From contig JAJYDN010000005.1 in the NCBI GenBank assembly GCA_021777535.1, positions 37,176-101,175 on the forward strand: a DNA stretch of 64,000 nucleotides, read 5' to 3'. Origin of the DNA: Pseudomonadota bacterium. GTDB lineage: Bacteria; Pseudomonadota; Gammaproteobacteria; Acidiferrobacterales; Acidiferrobacteraceae. Made by a program: the position numbers and the translations under genes. The notes beneath the pieces were generated by a model that worked only from the letters and a program-made list of their open reading frames with translations, did not search any database and was not told where the DNA came from. Shown here piece after piece: positions 19,792 through 29,435 of the stretch; positions within the stretch are counted from its first letter, which is position 1; the number at the start of each line of letters is the position of its first letter.

Positions 19792-21126
19792 TTACCCCTT
19801 GAAGCGGTGGAACACCGCGATGCCCTGCAGGAGATCAAAGGCTTGGCGCAATTGATAATCCTCGTCGACCAGACGCTGCGCACGGGCGGAAAGAGGCGCC
19901 TCTTTGGCTGCGGTCTTCGGCGGATTGCTGTTGTTCAGATGGCCCGGCAGGTTGATCTCCCGCACGAAGGGTTTCTGATGGTCCACGGTGATCTCGGCCT
20001 GATGCACGACGACGTTCGGGGTGATGCCGAGATCCTGGATCGAGTGGCCGTTGGGTGTGAAATAACGCGCCGTGGTGAGGCGCAGCGCGCCGCCATTGCC
20101 CATCGGCATGATGGTCTGCACGGAACCCTTGCCGAAGGTGCGCGTACCCATGATGAGCGCCCGGCGGTTGTCCTGGAGGGCACCGGCGACGATTTCGGCA
20201 GCCGATGCCGATCCGCCGTTCACGAGGACGACCATGGGCGCGCCATGGAGCAGATCCGGTCCATGCGCGCGAAACACCATGTTGGCGCCCTGCGCGCGGC
20301 CGCGGGTACTGACGATGACGCCTGTGTTCAGGAAATCGTCGCACACCGACACGGCGGCATTCAGCACGCCGCCTGGATTGTTGCGCAGATCGAGGACCAG
20401 GCCCTTGAGCGGTCCGTGGTTGCGCGCGGCAAGCGATTGCAGGGCGCGCGTCACGCCCTGACCGGTGCGCGCCTGGAATTCGGAGATGCGCACATAGCCA
20501 TAACCACGCCCGAGCAGATGGCTGCTCACGCTGTGCACCTTGATGATGCGGCGGTGCAGAACGACCTGCAGGGGATGGCTGACGCCCTTGCGGATGACCG
20601 TCAGATCGACGGCCGTCCCCGGCTGGCCGCGCAAGAGCCGCACCGACTTGCGTAGCGACAGGCCCTGGATGAAGGTCTTGTTGATCCGCACGATCAAATC
20701 CCCCGGCCGCAAGTCATGGCGCGCAGCCGGCGTCCCCGCAAGCGGCGTCACGACACGCAAAAAGCCCTGCGATTCGGTCACCTCAAGACCGATGCCACCG
20801 AATTCGCCCGTGGTATCGACCTGGAGGCGCGCGTACTGGTGGGGATCGAGATACTGCGAATGCGGATCGAGATTGTCGACCATGCCGCGAATGGCATCGT
20901 CGATCAGCTTGTGGCTGCTGACGGGCGCCACGTAGTCCGCCTTGACGATATTGTAGACCTCGGCAAAGGTACGCAGACCCTTCAAGGGGAGAGCGGCAAG
21001 GCTGCTGCCGGACTGGCCCGCCGTTGCCTGCGCCTGGACGGCATGCTCGACCGTGAGCCCGGCCCCGATGAATACGCCCGTCAGCAAGATGCTGGCATAG
21101 CGCAGGATATGTCGTTTCTTGCCCAT
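19792..21126 (-). CDS. ctpA: S41 carboxyl-terminal processing peptidase
   Basis: 444 residues from the ATG at 21126 (MGKKRH), which has GAGGA upstream; ATGs at 21138 and 21156 are alternatives. An N-terminal signal anchor (YASILLTGVFIGAG) is followed by a PDZ domain (GGIGLEV ... GDLIVRINKTFIQG) and the S41 domain with catalytic Ser in GGSASAAEIV and Lys in TFGKGSVQT. It cleaves periplasmic proteins at C termini. It overlaps or abuts envC, as in many gammaproteobacteria where the pair acts on the cell wall. Confidence 0.93.
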   Translation of the reverse strand: MGKKRHILRYASILLTGVFIGAGLTVEHAVQAQATAGQSGSSLAALPLKGLRTFAEVYNIVKADYVAPVSSHKLIDDAIRGMVDNLDPHSQYLDPHQYARLQVDTTGEFGGIGLEVTESQGFLRVVTPLAGTPAARHDLRPGDLIVRINKTFIQGLSLRKSVRLLRGQPGTAVDLTVIRKGVSHPLQVVLHRRIIKVHSVSSHLLGRGYGYVRISEFQARTGQGVTRALQSLAARNHGPLKGLVLDLRNNPGGVLNAAVSVCDDFLNTGVIVSTRGRAQGANMVFRAHGPDLLHGAPMVVLVNGGSASAAEIVAGALQDNRRALIMGTRTFGKGSVQTIMPMGNGGALRLTTARYFTPNGHSIQDLGITPNVVVHQAEITVDHQKPFVREINLPGHLNNSNPPKTAAKEAPLSARAQRLVDEDYQLRQAFDLLQGIAVFHRFKG

Positions 21127-21145
21127 CTGTCCTCGCATCGCCCCT

Positions 21146-22297
21146 CTAGTGTGCAAGCCAGGCCAGCGGGTTCACTGGCCGGCCATCATGGCTGATATCG
21201 AAATAAAGACCGGTACGGCCGAAACCGCCACTGTTGCCGACCGTGGCGATTGGCTGCCCCCCTTGCACGTAACTGCCCACCGTTTCGAGCAATGTCTCAC
21301 AATGGCCGTACAAGGTCATATAGCCATCGCCGTTTTGCAGTATCAACAACAATCCGTAACCGCGCAACCAATTAGCATACACAACCCGCCCCGGAAAGAC
21401 GGCGTAGACCGCTTGTCCCGGACGGCCAGGCATGAATACGCCCGCCCACCGCTGCAGCCCCTGCGGGCCTTGTTTGAGGCGGATCGGCCCGGATGTGGCG
21501 CGCAGAGGCAGGGGCAGATGACCCCGGTGGGCGGCAAAGGCCCCATGCAGGCTCGGCACCGGCGGTCCCACGTGCGGCAACTGGCGCAACCGGGCCAGCA
21601 GACGCTCGAGACGGTGCGCCCGTGCCTTGAGCGCCGCCAGCTGGACGTGCTTGCTCTGCACGGCACGATTCAGCCGCGCAAGCACCGTTCGGCGCCGGGC
21701 AAGCGCCTGCTCGAGCCGTCTCTGCTGGCGGGCGACATGGACGGCGGAGGCGGTCAGGCGCGCACGGGCGGCCGCGGCCGCCTGCGCGGCCGCCCGTGCC
21801 TGCGCAAGAACCCCCTGGACCGCCCGCACGGCGCCGATCCGCGCGGAGACGATATAACGGTAATACTCGAGCATCCGATCGACCGTCGTCGGCTGCTCCT
21901 GGCTCAGAAAAATCTGCAGCCCCCCGGCCCGGCCGGCCATGTAGGCGGCAACCACCTGACGGCGGAGGACGGTCTCCTCCTGTGCGAGGCGGCCCTGCAA
22001 GACGGCCTCGCGATGGCGCAGGCGGGTCAGCTTGTCCTGGTTTAGCCGTTCACGGTCCTTCAGGGTAACGAGCCGCGCACCCTCGCGGGCGACCCGGTCT
22101 TCGACGAGACGCAGTGCGTTCAGGGTGTGGTCGCGCCGGCGCAGGTTGCGGTCCAGCCGCCCCTGCAAGGCGGCCTCTTGCTGCTTCAAAAGCGCGAGGT
22201 CATGGGTCACCGACGCATGGGCGGGCGGCACCTGTGCCGCCACAAGGAGGGCGCCACCGACAAGTGCGTACAACCCCACCTTGCCGGCGCCCCGCAT
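21146..22297 (-). CDS. envC: EnvC-like murein hydrolase activator
   Basis: 383 residues: signal peptide, long coiled coil (about residues 30-250), then a degenerate LytM/M23 domain (GRVVYANWLRGYGLLLILQNGDG, GHCETLL, YFDISHDGRPVNPLAWL). Loss of some zinc ligands is typical of EnvC, which activates amidases at the division septum rather than cutting peptidoglycan. It lies between gpmI and ctpA on the same strand, the classic gpmI-envC-ctpA order. Confidence 0.92.
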   Translation of the reverse strand: MRGAGKVGLYALVGGALLVAAQVPPAHASVTHDLALLKQQEAALQGRLDRNLRRRDHTLNALRLVEDRVAREGARLVTLKDRERLNQDKLTRLRHREAVLQGRLAQEETVLRRQVVAAYMAGRAGGLQIFLSQEQPTTVDRMLEYYRYIVSARIGAVRAVQGVLAQARAAAQAAAAARARLTASAVHVARQQRRLEQALARRRTVLARLNRAVQSKHVQLAALKARAHRLERLLARLRQLPHVGPPVPSLHGAFAAHRGHLPLPLRATSGPIRLKQGPQGLQRWAGVFMPGRPGQAVYAVFPGRVVYANWLRGYGLLLILQNGDGYMTLYGHCETLLETVGSYVQGGQPIATVGNSGGFGRTGLYFDISHDGRPVNPLAWLAH

Positions 22298-22300
22298 GCG

Positions 22301-23851
22301 CTATTCCTTCAATTCTATCAGGGGATGGCCCGTCATTTCCGAGGGTATGGGCAGGCCGGCCACACGCAGGAGCGTCGGCGCCACATCCTCGAGCGAGCCG
22401 GTGGGCGCCATCTGGGCGCGCCGGCCGATATAAAGGAGCGGCACGGGATTGGTCGTGTGCGCGGTATGCGGCTGGCCGCTTTCCTCGTCTTGCATCTGCT
22501 CGGCGTTGCCGTGATCGGCCGTGATGAGCATTTCTCCGCCCTGCGCGCGTACCGCGTCCGCCAGCATCCCCAAAAGGCCGTCGAGTACCTCGATGGCGCG
22601 CACGGTAGCGGCAAAATCACCTGTATGGCCGACCATGTCCGGATTGGCGAAATTGCAGATGATGACATCGTGACGGCCGCCGCGGATCGCCTGCAAAACG
22701 GCCGCGGTTACCTGTTGCGCGCTCATCTCGGGCTTGCGGTTATACGTCGGCACATCGGTCGGCGAGGGGATCAGTATCCGCTCTTCCCCCTCAAAAGGCG
22801 TCTCTTCGCCGCCGTTGAAGAAGAACGTGACATGCGCGTATTTTTCCGTCTCGGCGATACGCAACTGGCGCTGGCCGAGGCTTGCCAGATGCGCGCCCAG
22901 GACATTGCGCAGCCGTGCCGAGGGAAAGGCGACCGGCACATCGAAATCGGCCTGATATTCGGTGAGGCTCACGAAGCGGGCGAGTTGCGGGTGCGCTTGC
23001 CGCTGAAACCCGTCGAAATCGGCCTCGATGAACGGCCGGGTGATCTGCCGCGCCCGGTCCGACCGGAAGTTCATGAAAACCACCACATCACCATCGCGAA
23101 TCGGCCGGGCCGGCCTGCTGGCGGAACGGATCAGCGTGGGCCGCACGAACTCGTCGGTCTCGCCGCGCGCATAGGCCGCCTCCAGCGCCGCCGCCGCCGT
23201 TGGCGACTCGAATTCGGCCCGGGCGGCGGTCATCAGATCGTAGGCCGCCTGGATCCGTAGCCACCGGTGGTCCCTGTCCATCGCGTAATAGCGGCCGATG
23301 ACAGAGGCGAACCGGCCATGGCCGAGAGCTCCGAACTTCGCCTCCATGGAGGCGATCGAGGCGCTGGCACTCTGGGGCAAGGTGTCGCGGCCGTCCAGGA
23401 AGGCATGCAGGCAGACATCGGTGAGACCGCGGCTTACGGCGAGCTCGACCAGGGCGTGGATGTGATCCTCGTGGCTGTGCACGCCGCCCTGCGACAGCAA
23501 CCCCATGATATGCAAGGCTTTGTGGCTGTCACGGGCAAGGTCGACCGCATCCGTGAGGGTCTTGTTGGTAAAAAACGCCCCCGAGGCGATGGCCCGGTTG
23601 ATGCGGGTATATTCCTGATACACGACCCGGCCGGCGCCGAGGTTCAGGTGGCCCACCTCGGAATTGCCCATCTGCCGGGACGGCAGCCCGACTGCGGCCT
23701 CCGAGGCTTGAATGAGTCCATGTGGCGAAACGCTCCAGGCGTGATCCCACCAGGGCGTATGGGCCGCGGCAATCGCATTATACTCAGTCTGCTCGCGGTA
23801 TCCCCAGCCATCCAGAATTACGAGCACCAAGGGTCTTGGGGTCGACGACAT
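22301..23851 (-). CDS. gpmI: 2,3-bisphosphoglycerate-independent phosphoglycerate mutase
   Basis: 516 residues. Alkaline-phosphatase-superfamily motifs: VILDGWGYRE at the N terminus, the catalytic Ser in MGNSEVGHLNLGAGRVV, FLDGRDT, and the metal site ADHGNAEQM. It interconverts 3- and 2-phosphoglycerate with Mn2+. It is first gene of the gpmI-envC-ctpA-GNAT run. Confidence 0.96.
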   Translation of the reverse strand: MSSTPRPLVLVILDGWGYREQTEYNAIAAAHTPWWDHAWSVSPHGLIQASEAAVGLPSRQMGNSEVGHLNLGAGRVVYQEYTRINRAIASGAFFTNKTLTDAVDLARDSHKALHIMGLLSQGGVHSHEDHIHALVELAVSRGLTDVCLHAFLDGRDTLPQSASASIASMEAKFGALGHGRFASVIGRYYAMDRDHRWLRIQAAYDLMTAARAEFESPTAAAALEAAYARGETDEFVRPTLIRSASRPARPIRDGDVVVFMNFRSDRARQITRPFIEADFDGFQRQAHPQLARFVSLTEYQADFDVPVAFPSARLRNVLGAHLASLGQRQLRIAETEKYAHVTFFFNGGEETPFEGEERILIPSPTDVPTYNRKPEMSAQQVTAAVLQAIRGGRHDVIICNFANPDMVGHTGDFAATVRAIEVLDGLLGMLADAVRAQGGEMLITADHGNAEQMQDEESGQPHTAHTTNPVPLLYIGRRAQMAPTGSLEDVAPTLLRVAGLPIPSEMTGHPLIELKE

Positions 23852-23985
23852 CGTTTGCTTCTGTATATCCGTCAGGTTCTTTAGTTTTTTAAAATTGACT
23901 TATTGTATAATCTTTTTTCATCGGGGGGCAGCTAGCATAAATGCATAGCAACCCGCCTTCGGCCGTAACCTTGACAGGAGTTGCC
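23852..23985. promoter_or_regulatory. AT-rich divergent promoter region between gpmI and the ArsR gene
   Basis: This stretch is far richer in A+T than its surroundings and contains a TATAAT hexamer at about 23904-23909 on the plus strand. The -35 match is poor, so the exact promoter is not assigned. It presumably serves gpmI and the ArsR regulator. Confidence 0.4.
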
Positions 23986-24327
23986 ATGGTGTCCAACGAG
24001 ACGATCCGTTCCCTCGACGAGATCCTCATCACCAACGAAGATGACATTGATGTCGCGTCGCGCTCGCTGAAGGCGATCGCCCATCCGTTGAGGCTCAAGA
24101 TCCTCTGCATCCTCGGGGCCGCCTCAGAGGTGAGTGTACAAGATATCGTCGCGCAAGTGGGGACTTCACAAAGCAACATATCCCAGCATCTGTCGATCCT
24201 GCGCGACAAAGGGATCCTGGCCTCGCGCAAGCATGCCAACAAGGTCTTCTACCGGATTGCGGATCCGCGGATCCTGCAGCTGATCGGGGCCATGCGCATG
24301 GCCTTCTGCACCCTTCCCGGAAATTGA
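23986..24327 (+). CDS. ArsR-family regulator with BigR/SqrR-type cysteine pair
   Basis: 113 residues from the ATG at 23986, supported by AGGAG 5 bases upstream. The winged helix includes the recognition helix TSQSNISQHLSILRDKG. The metal-binding ELCVCD motif is replaced by EVSVQD, so it is not a typical metal sensor. Instead it has Cys41 (LKILCIL) and Cys108 (RMAFC), which match the positions of the two redox cysteines in the persulfide sensors SqrR and BigR. It lies directly before a rhodanese and a glutaredoxin, which supports a sulfide or persulfide response. The functional assignment is inference from position and residues. Confidence 0.85.
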   Translation: MVSNETIRSLDEILITNEDDIDVASRSLKAIAHPLRLKILCILGAASEVSVQDIVAQVGTSQSNISQHLSILRDKGILASRKHANKVFYRIADPRILQLIGAMRMAFCTLPGN

Positions 24328-24336
24328 GGGCAGCCT

Positions 24337-24750
24337 GTGGAAAGCTTTGTCATCGCGCATTGGTATCTGTTTCTGGCGCTTGTCATCGTGATCGCGGCGC
24401 TCATCGCGCCTTCGGTGATGAACGCCGCGTCCGGCATCCCGCGGATCACGCCCACGGAGGCGGTGCAGCTCATCAACCACCAGGGCGGCATCGTCATCGA
24501 CGTGCGGGAGGCAAGCGAATTCAAGAGCGGCCACATCGCACGCGCCGTCAACATCCCCCTGGGTGAAATGAAGACCCGCGCCCAGGAACTGAAGAAATAC
24601 AAGGACAAGCCCGTCATTTTCTGCTGCGCGAGCGGTGCGCGCTCGGCCCGCGCCGCCGGTGTCTTGCGCCAGCAGGGATTCGGCAAGCCCCACAATCTCG
24701 CCGGCGGCCTGCATGCATGGCAATCGCAAAACCTGCCCCTGGAGTCCTGA
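24337..24750 (+). CDS. Membrane-anchored rhodanese-like sulfurtransferase
   Basis: 137 residues from a GTG at 24337. One N-terminal membrane helix (LFLALVIVIAALIAPSV) is followed by a single rhodanese domain with VIDVREASEFKSGHI and the active loop CASGARS, whose Cys carries persulfide. YibN-like proteins of this build commonly precede grxC and secB. It follows the ArsR gene by 9 bases and probably shares its transcript. Confidence 0.92.
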   Translation: MESFVIAHWYLFLALVIVIAALIAPSVMNAASGIPRITPTEAVQLINHQGGIVIDVREASEFKSGHIARAVNIPLGEMKTRAQELKKYKDKPVIFCCASGARSARAAGVLRQQGFGKPHNLAGGLHAWQSQNLPLES

Positions 24751-24756
24751 CACACC

Positions 24757-25014
24757 ATGGCAAGAGTCCTGATGTACACTACGCGCGTCTGTCCATACTG
24801 CCAGATGGCGCAGAAGCTCCTGGAAAAAAAGGGCGTCGCCATCGAGAAGATCGCGGTTGACGAGATGCCCGAACGGCGCCGCGAGATGACGGAACGCGCC
24901 GGCGGGGCGACCACCGTCCCGCAGATATTCATCGGCGACCATCATGTCGGAGGCTACCGGGAACTGGCGCAGCTCGAAACGAAGGGCGAACTGGACAGCC
25001 TGCTGGCGCAATAG
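24757..25014 (+). CDS. grxC: Glutaredoxin 3
   Basis: 85 residues with the dithiol active site CPYC near residue 12, TVPQIFIGDHHVGGY (cis-Pro and glutathione-binding region). It reduces disulfides using glutathione. It sits 6 bases after the rhodanese gene and before secB, the usual yibN-grxC-secB-gpsA order. Confidence 0.95.
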   Translation: MARVLMYTTRVCPYCQMAQKLLEKKGVAIEKIAVDEMPERRREMTERAGGATTVPQIFIGDHHVGGYRELAQLETKGELDSLLAQ

Positions 25015-25048
25015 ATAACCCATACACAATTTTCCAAGGAGCATAGGC

Positions 25049-25516
25049 GTGGCCGAACCCAGTCCCGAGCAGGAAGTCGTTTTCAGCCTTGAAAAGATCT
25101 ATGTAAAAGACATCTCCTACGAGGCGCCCCACGTTCCCCAGGTGTTCCTGGAAAAGGCGGCGATGGAAGTGGACCTGCAACTCGGCATCGAACATAAGCC
25201 GGTGGAGGCGGCCGAGGGCCTGCATGAGGTCGTACTGACCGTGACCGTAACGGCCCGCGTCGAGAAGCGCACCGCGTTCCTCACCGAGGCCAAGCAGGCC
25301 GGCATCTTCCGGATCGTCGGCGTCCCCGGCGAAGAAATGGCCAAGGTCCTCGAGATTGCCTGCCCGAACATACTCCTGCCGTTTTCCCGCGAAGTGATCA
25401 ATGATCTGGTGTCCAAGGGCGGATTCCCGCAGCTGCTCATCAATCCGGTCAATTTCGAAGCGCTCTACCAGCAAAAGATGAGCAGCGAGCAGCCCAATGG
25501 GCAGTCTGCCCACTGA
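25049..25516 (+). CDS. secB: Protein-export chaperone SecB
   Basis: 155 residues from a GTG at 25049 with AAGGAG upstream. YVKDISYEAPHVPQVF, a central beta sheet and YIRNVINDLVSKGGFPQLLINPVNFEALY-like C terminus (here at about residues 115-145) define SecB. It holds preproteins unfolded for SecA. It overlaps gpsA by 20 bases. Confidence 0.95.
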   Translation: MAEPSPEQEVVFSLEKIYVKDISYEAPHVPQVFLEKAAMEVDLQLGIEHKPVEAAEGLHEVVLTVTVTARVEKRTAFLTEAKQAGIFRIVGVPGEEMAKVLEIACPNILLPFSREVINDLVSKGGFPQLLINPVNFEALYQQKMSSEQPNGQSAH

Positions 25517-26531
25517 CAATCCTCGCCGCATCGCGGTACTGGGAGCCGGCGCATGGGGCACGACGCTCGCGGTGGTGCTCGCCCGGCAAGGTTACGCGGT
25601 AGAGCTATGGGGCGCCGACGAGGCGCGCATGGCGCGCATGGCGCACGAGCGCTGCAATGCAACCTATCTCCCCGGCATCGCGTTCCCGGCAGGGCTCAGC
25701 ATCGAGCCGGATCTGGCCGCACTGAGCGGCTGTAAGCGCATCCTGGTGGCCGTGCCGAGCGGCGGTTTCCGCGCCGTCCTGCGGGCCATCGCGCCGGCTT
25801 TGCGCCAGGACACCGTGCTCGCCTGGGCCACCAAGGGACTCGAGGCGGGCAGCGGGCGGCGCATGAGCGAGATCGCCGCCGAACTCGTTCCCGGGCACCC
25901 GGGAGCGCTCATCACGGGGCCGAGTTTCGCCCGCGAGGTCGCGGCCGGCCTGCCCACTGCGCTGACCGTGGTATCGCCGCGGCCTGCGGTCGCCGATGAG
26001 GTGGCGCGCTGGCTGCGTCACGAGCGGTTGCGCGTCTACACGGGCAACGACATGCTGGGCGCGGAATTGTGCGGCGCCATCAAAAATGTACTCGCCATTG
26101 CGGTCGGCATCAGCGACGGCCTCGGATTCGGCGCCAACGCCCGCGCCGCCCTCATTACCCGGGGACTTGCGGAGCTGACCCGCTTCACCAGCACGCTGGG
26201 CGGACAGCTGGAAACGGTGATGGGACTTGCCGGCGTCGGCGATCTCGTGCTGACCTGCACAGACAACCTCTCGCGCAACCGGCGCGTGGGTCTTGCCCTG
26301 GGACAGGGGCGTACCCTCGGCGACATCGTAGGCGAGCTCGGACAGGCGGTGGAGGGTGTGGCGAGCGCGCGGGAAGTCTATGTGCGGGCGCGCGAACACA
26401 ACGTGGAGATGCCGATCGTCGAGCAGGTCCATGCCGTGCTGTTCGAGGGCCAGACACCCGATCGCGCGGTAACGGCGCTATTGAACCGGCAGCCACGCGC
26501 AGAAGACCCGCTCGCAGGTGACGGCGGCTAG
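25497..26531 (+). CDS. gpsA: Glycerol-3-phosphate dehydrogenase [NAD(P)+]
   Basis: 344 residues. Rossmann motif VLGAGAWGTTLA, then GPSFAREVAAGLPTA, catalytic Lys region LCGAIKNVLAIAVG and GLAGVGDLVLTC. It makes sn-glycerol 3-phosphate for phospholipids. Last gene of the ArsR-rhodanese-grxC-secB-gpsA run; it converges with topA. Confidence 0.96.
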   Translation: MGSLPTDNPRRIAVLGAGAWGTTLAVVLARQGYAVELWGADEARMARMAHERCNATYLPGIAFPAGLSIEPDLAALSGCKRILVAVPSGGFRAVLRAIAPALRQDTVLAWATKGLEAGSGRRMSEIAAELVPGHPGALITGPSFAREVAAGLPTALTVVSPRPAVADEVARWLRHERLRVYTGNDMLGAELCGAIKNVLAIAVGISDGLGFGANARAALITRGLAELTRFTSTLGGQLETVMGLAGVGDLVLTCTDNLSRNRRVGLALGQGRTLGDIVGELGQAVEGVASAREVYVRAREHNVEMPIVEQVHAVLFEGQTPDRAVTALLNRQPRAEDPLAGDGG

Positions 26532-26559
26532 GGCGGTCCTTCCTGCCCGGTGCCGCAAC

Positions 26560-28869
26560 TCATTCCGCGAGGCTCGACGGCTCGGCCGGTGGCGCAAGCT
26601 CGGGCGCCGGCACGGCGTAACCGCACTCCTTGCGCGGACATACCTTCTCGGTACCACGGCGCTTCGTGGTCTTTACGGTCAGTACGGGGTAGCCGCACTG
26701 CGGACAAGGCTCGGCCAAGGGCGGATTCCAGACCGCGCACTTGCATTCAGGGTAACGTGAACACGAGTAGAAGATCTTGCCGTAGCGGGAACGGCGCTTC
26801 AAGAGTGTGCCCTGCTTGCACTCCGGGCAGGCGACACCCGTCTCGGCAGGCTTTTCCAGTGGCTCCATGTGCCGGCACGCGGGATAATTGCTGCACCCGA
26901 TGAAACGCCCGTAGCGTCCGCGCTTGATGACGAGCGGGCTCTGGCACTCCGGACACAAACGGTCAGGCAGGATCTCCGGCTCGATTGCGCCCTCGTCGGA
27001 CAGGTTGCGGGTATAGTCACAGTCCGGGTAACCGGTGCAGCCTATGAAATAGCCGTTGCGCCCGAGGCGCTTGGACAAAGGCTTGCCGCATTTGGGGCAC
27101 GCCTCTTCGAGGATCTCCGTGCCGGGGCGTTCGGCGTCCTCTTTCTCGGTGATCTGTTGGCGGAATTCTTCCCAGAATTCACGCAGGAGAGGGATCCACT
27201 CCTTTTCGCCGCGCGAAACCGCATCGAGATCGTCTTCGAGCCGCGCCGTGAAGTCGTAGTCGACGTAGCGCTCGAAGTGGGCAGAAAGAAACTTGTTCAC
27301 CACGCGGCCGACATCGGTTGGCTTGAAGCGCCGCTTCTCGAGAATCACATACTCCCGCTGCTGCAAAGTGGAGATGATGGTGGCATACGTCGACGGGCGG
27401 CCGATACCGTGCGCCTCGAGCGTCTTGACCAGCGTCGCTTCCGAATAGCGCGGGGGCGGCTCGGTAAAATGCTGTTCGGTCTCCACGCCCTTCAGCGTCA
27501 CATGCTCGCCCTCGCGCATCTCCGGCAACAAGCGGTCGGCGGCGTCGTCGTCGCCACGCTGATCGTCTGCGCCTTCCTGATAGACCGACATGAAACCGGG
27601 GGCAAGCAGCACGGAGCCGGTTGCACGCGAAACGTCGCCCTGGCCGGCCTCGAGATCGACCGCAACGGTGTCGAGCAAGGCCGCCACCATCTGCGACGCG
27701 ACCGTACGCTGCCAGATCAGCTCGTAAAGACGCGCCTGATCGTGCGTAAGGATCTTCTTCATCTCCTCCGGCAGCCGCAAGACCGACGTCGGCCGGATCG
27801 CCTCATGCGCTTCCTGGGCATTCTTCGATCGGGTTTTGTAGACTTGCGGACTGTCCGGCACGCTCGCAGCGCCAAAGCGCTCGCCAATCAGCGCCCGGAT
27901 TTCCGCCACCGCCTCCTGCGCCAGATTGACGGAGTCGGTTCGCATGTAGCTGATGAGACCGACGGTTTCGCCGTTGATCTCGACACCCTCATAGAGCTGC
28001 TGGGCCGTGCGCATGGTGCGTTGCGCGGTGAAATAGAGCTTGCGCGCCGCTTCCTGCTGCAGCGTGGAGGTGGTGAACGGCGGCGCAGGGTTGCGGCGGC
28101 GCTGCTTGCGGTCGACGGACAGCACGCGGTAGCGGCCGCCCGCGCCATCGATCAAGCGCTTCTTGATCTCTGCTGCCTGCGGTGCGTCGGCTATGGCAAA
28201 CTGATCGAGTTTCTCGCCGCCAAGATGGGTGAGCTTGGCCGTGAAGGACTGGTCGCCCGCCCCGGAGAGCGAGGATTCGATCGTCCAGTACTCGCGGGTC
28301 ACGAAGCGTTCTATCTCCTCCTCCCGCTCGACGATCAGCCGCAGCGCCGGACTCTGGACGCGGCCGGCAGACAGCCCGCGGCGCACCTTCTTCCATAAAA
28401 GCGGTGACAGGTTGAAGCCGACGAGATAATCGAGGGCGCGGCGCGCCTGCTGGGCGTTGACGAGATTGGCGGACAGATCGCGCGGCTCCTGCACCGCCTT
28501 TTGAATCGCGCGCTTGGTGATTTCGTGGAACACGACACGGTGGACGGCCTTGTCCTTCAGCAGGCCCTCATCGTTCAAAAGTTCGTACAGATGCCAGGAA
28601 ATGGCCTCGCCCTCGCGATCCGGGTCGGTCGCGAGATAGAGGGTGTCGGCCTTTTTCATGGCCTTGGCGATCGCTTCGACGTGCTTTTTGTTCTTCTCGA
28701 TGATTTCGTACTTCATCGCGAAATCATGGCTGGTGTCGACCGCGCCCTTCTTGGGCACCAGATCGCGCACATGCCCGTACGAGGCAAGCGCGGTGAAGTC
28801 GCGCCCCAGGTATTTGGCCATTGTCTTGGCCTTCGCCGGGGACTCGACGATGATGAGATTCTTAGCCAT
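26560..28869 (-). CDS. topA: DNA topoisomerase I with four C-terminal zinc ribbons
   Basis: 769 residues. Toprim domain motifs (IVESPAKAKTMAKYLG and TDPDREGEAI), catalytic Tyr in LISYMRTDSVNL, and C-terminal CPxC...CxxYPxC ribbons: three full ones and a fourth with CPQCG...CPRKECG. It relaxes negative supercoils. It is followed on the same strand by nothing; smg lies upstream. Confidence 0.97.
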   Translation of the reverse strand: MAKNLIIVESPAKAKTMAKYLGRDFTALASYGHVRDLVPKKGAVDTSHDFAMKYEIIEKNKKHVEAIAKAMKKADTLYLATDPDREGEAISWHLYELLNDEGLLKDKAVHRVVFHEITKRAIQKAVQEPRDLSANLVNAQQARRALDYLVGFNLSPLLWKKVRRGLSAGRVQSPALRLIVEREEEIERFVTREYWTIESSLSGAGDQSFTAKLTHLGGEKLDQFAIADAPQAAEIKKRLIDGAGGRYRVLSVDRKQRRRNPAPPFTTSTLQQEAARKLYFTAQRTMRTAQQLYEGVEINGETVGLISYMRTDSVNLAQEAVAEIRALIGERFGAASVPDSPQVYKTRSKNAQEAHEAIRPTSVLRLPEEMKKILTHDQARLYELIWQRTVASQMVAALLDTVAVDLEAGQGDVSRATGSVLLAPGFMSVYQEGADDQRGDDDAADRLLPEMREGEHVTLKGVETEQHFTEPPPRYSEATLVKTLEAHGIGRPSTYATIISTLQQREYVILEKRRFKPTDVGRVVNKFLSAHFERYVDYDFTARLEDDLDAVSRGEKEWIPLLREFWEEFRQQITEKEDAERPGTEILEEACPKCGKPLSKRLGRNGYFIGCTGYPDCDYTRNLSDEGAIEPEILPDRLCPECQSPLVIKRGRYGRFIGCSNYPACRHMEPLEKPAETGVACPECKQGTLLKRRSRYGKIFYSCSRYPECKCAVWNPPLAEPCPQCGYPVLTVKTTKRRGTEKVCPRKECGYAVPAPELAPPAEPSSLAE

Positions 28870-28952
28870 GAATTCGCCTGAATACCATTAGGATGTCGGC
28901 ACGGGGAGTCGCTGACCCATGCTGCTGCGGAATTGGAGGGGAATAGACAGCG

Positions 28953-29435
28953 CTAGTTCAGTGCACCCTGGGCCTCGTTGAAAACGAGATCTTCCATCCA
29001 TGCATAGGCCTGTTCCTGTCCGGGCTGATTGAACAACACCATGAGGATCACCCACTTCAGCTGTTCCAGGTCGATTTCGTCCGTCTCGAGCGCCATGACG
29101 CGATCGATCACGAGCTCGCGGGCGGCCGAGTCTATGACGCCGCCCTGCTCGAGGAAGAGCAGGAAGCCGCGCGACTCGACGTCCATTTTCGCGCACTCCT
29201 GCTCGGAGTAGACGCGCAGCGACTTCAGCGACGATGCGGCAGTGGCCGGTGCGTCCTCGCGGCGCAGCGCGGCGAGCCCTTCCAGCCACGCAAAGGCCTT
29301 GGCGATCTCGCCTTTCGGAAAGCCGGCCTGCGACAGCTCCGCAACCAGCGATTCCTGGTCCGGATCGAACTCCGGACCCTCGTCCATGTAGTTCTCGAAC
29401 AGGTACATCAATACATCGAGGACGTTTTCTTTCAT
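28953..29435 (-). CDS. smg: Smg family protein (DUF494)
   Basis: 160 residues from the ATG at 29435 (MKENVLDVLMYLFENYMD), which is the family start; longer frames begin in unrelated sequence. It is all-helical with many acidic residues. Smg proteins sit next to dprA and topA in many proteobacteria, and their function is unclear. Here dprA is missing between smg and the LysM gene. Confidence 0.9.
   Translation of the reverse strand: MKENVLDVLMYLFENYMDEGPEFDPDQESLVAELSQAGFPKGEIAKAFAWLEGLAALRREDAPATAASSLKSLRVYSEQECAKMDVESRGFLLFLEQGGVIDSAARELVIDRVMALETDEIDLEQLKWVILMVLFNQPGQEQAYAWMEDLVFNEAQGALN

Noticed and set aside
26869..28398. 509-codon plus-strand frame over topA
   Set aside because: Antisense shadow of topA with no motif of its own.
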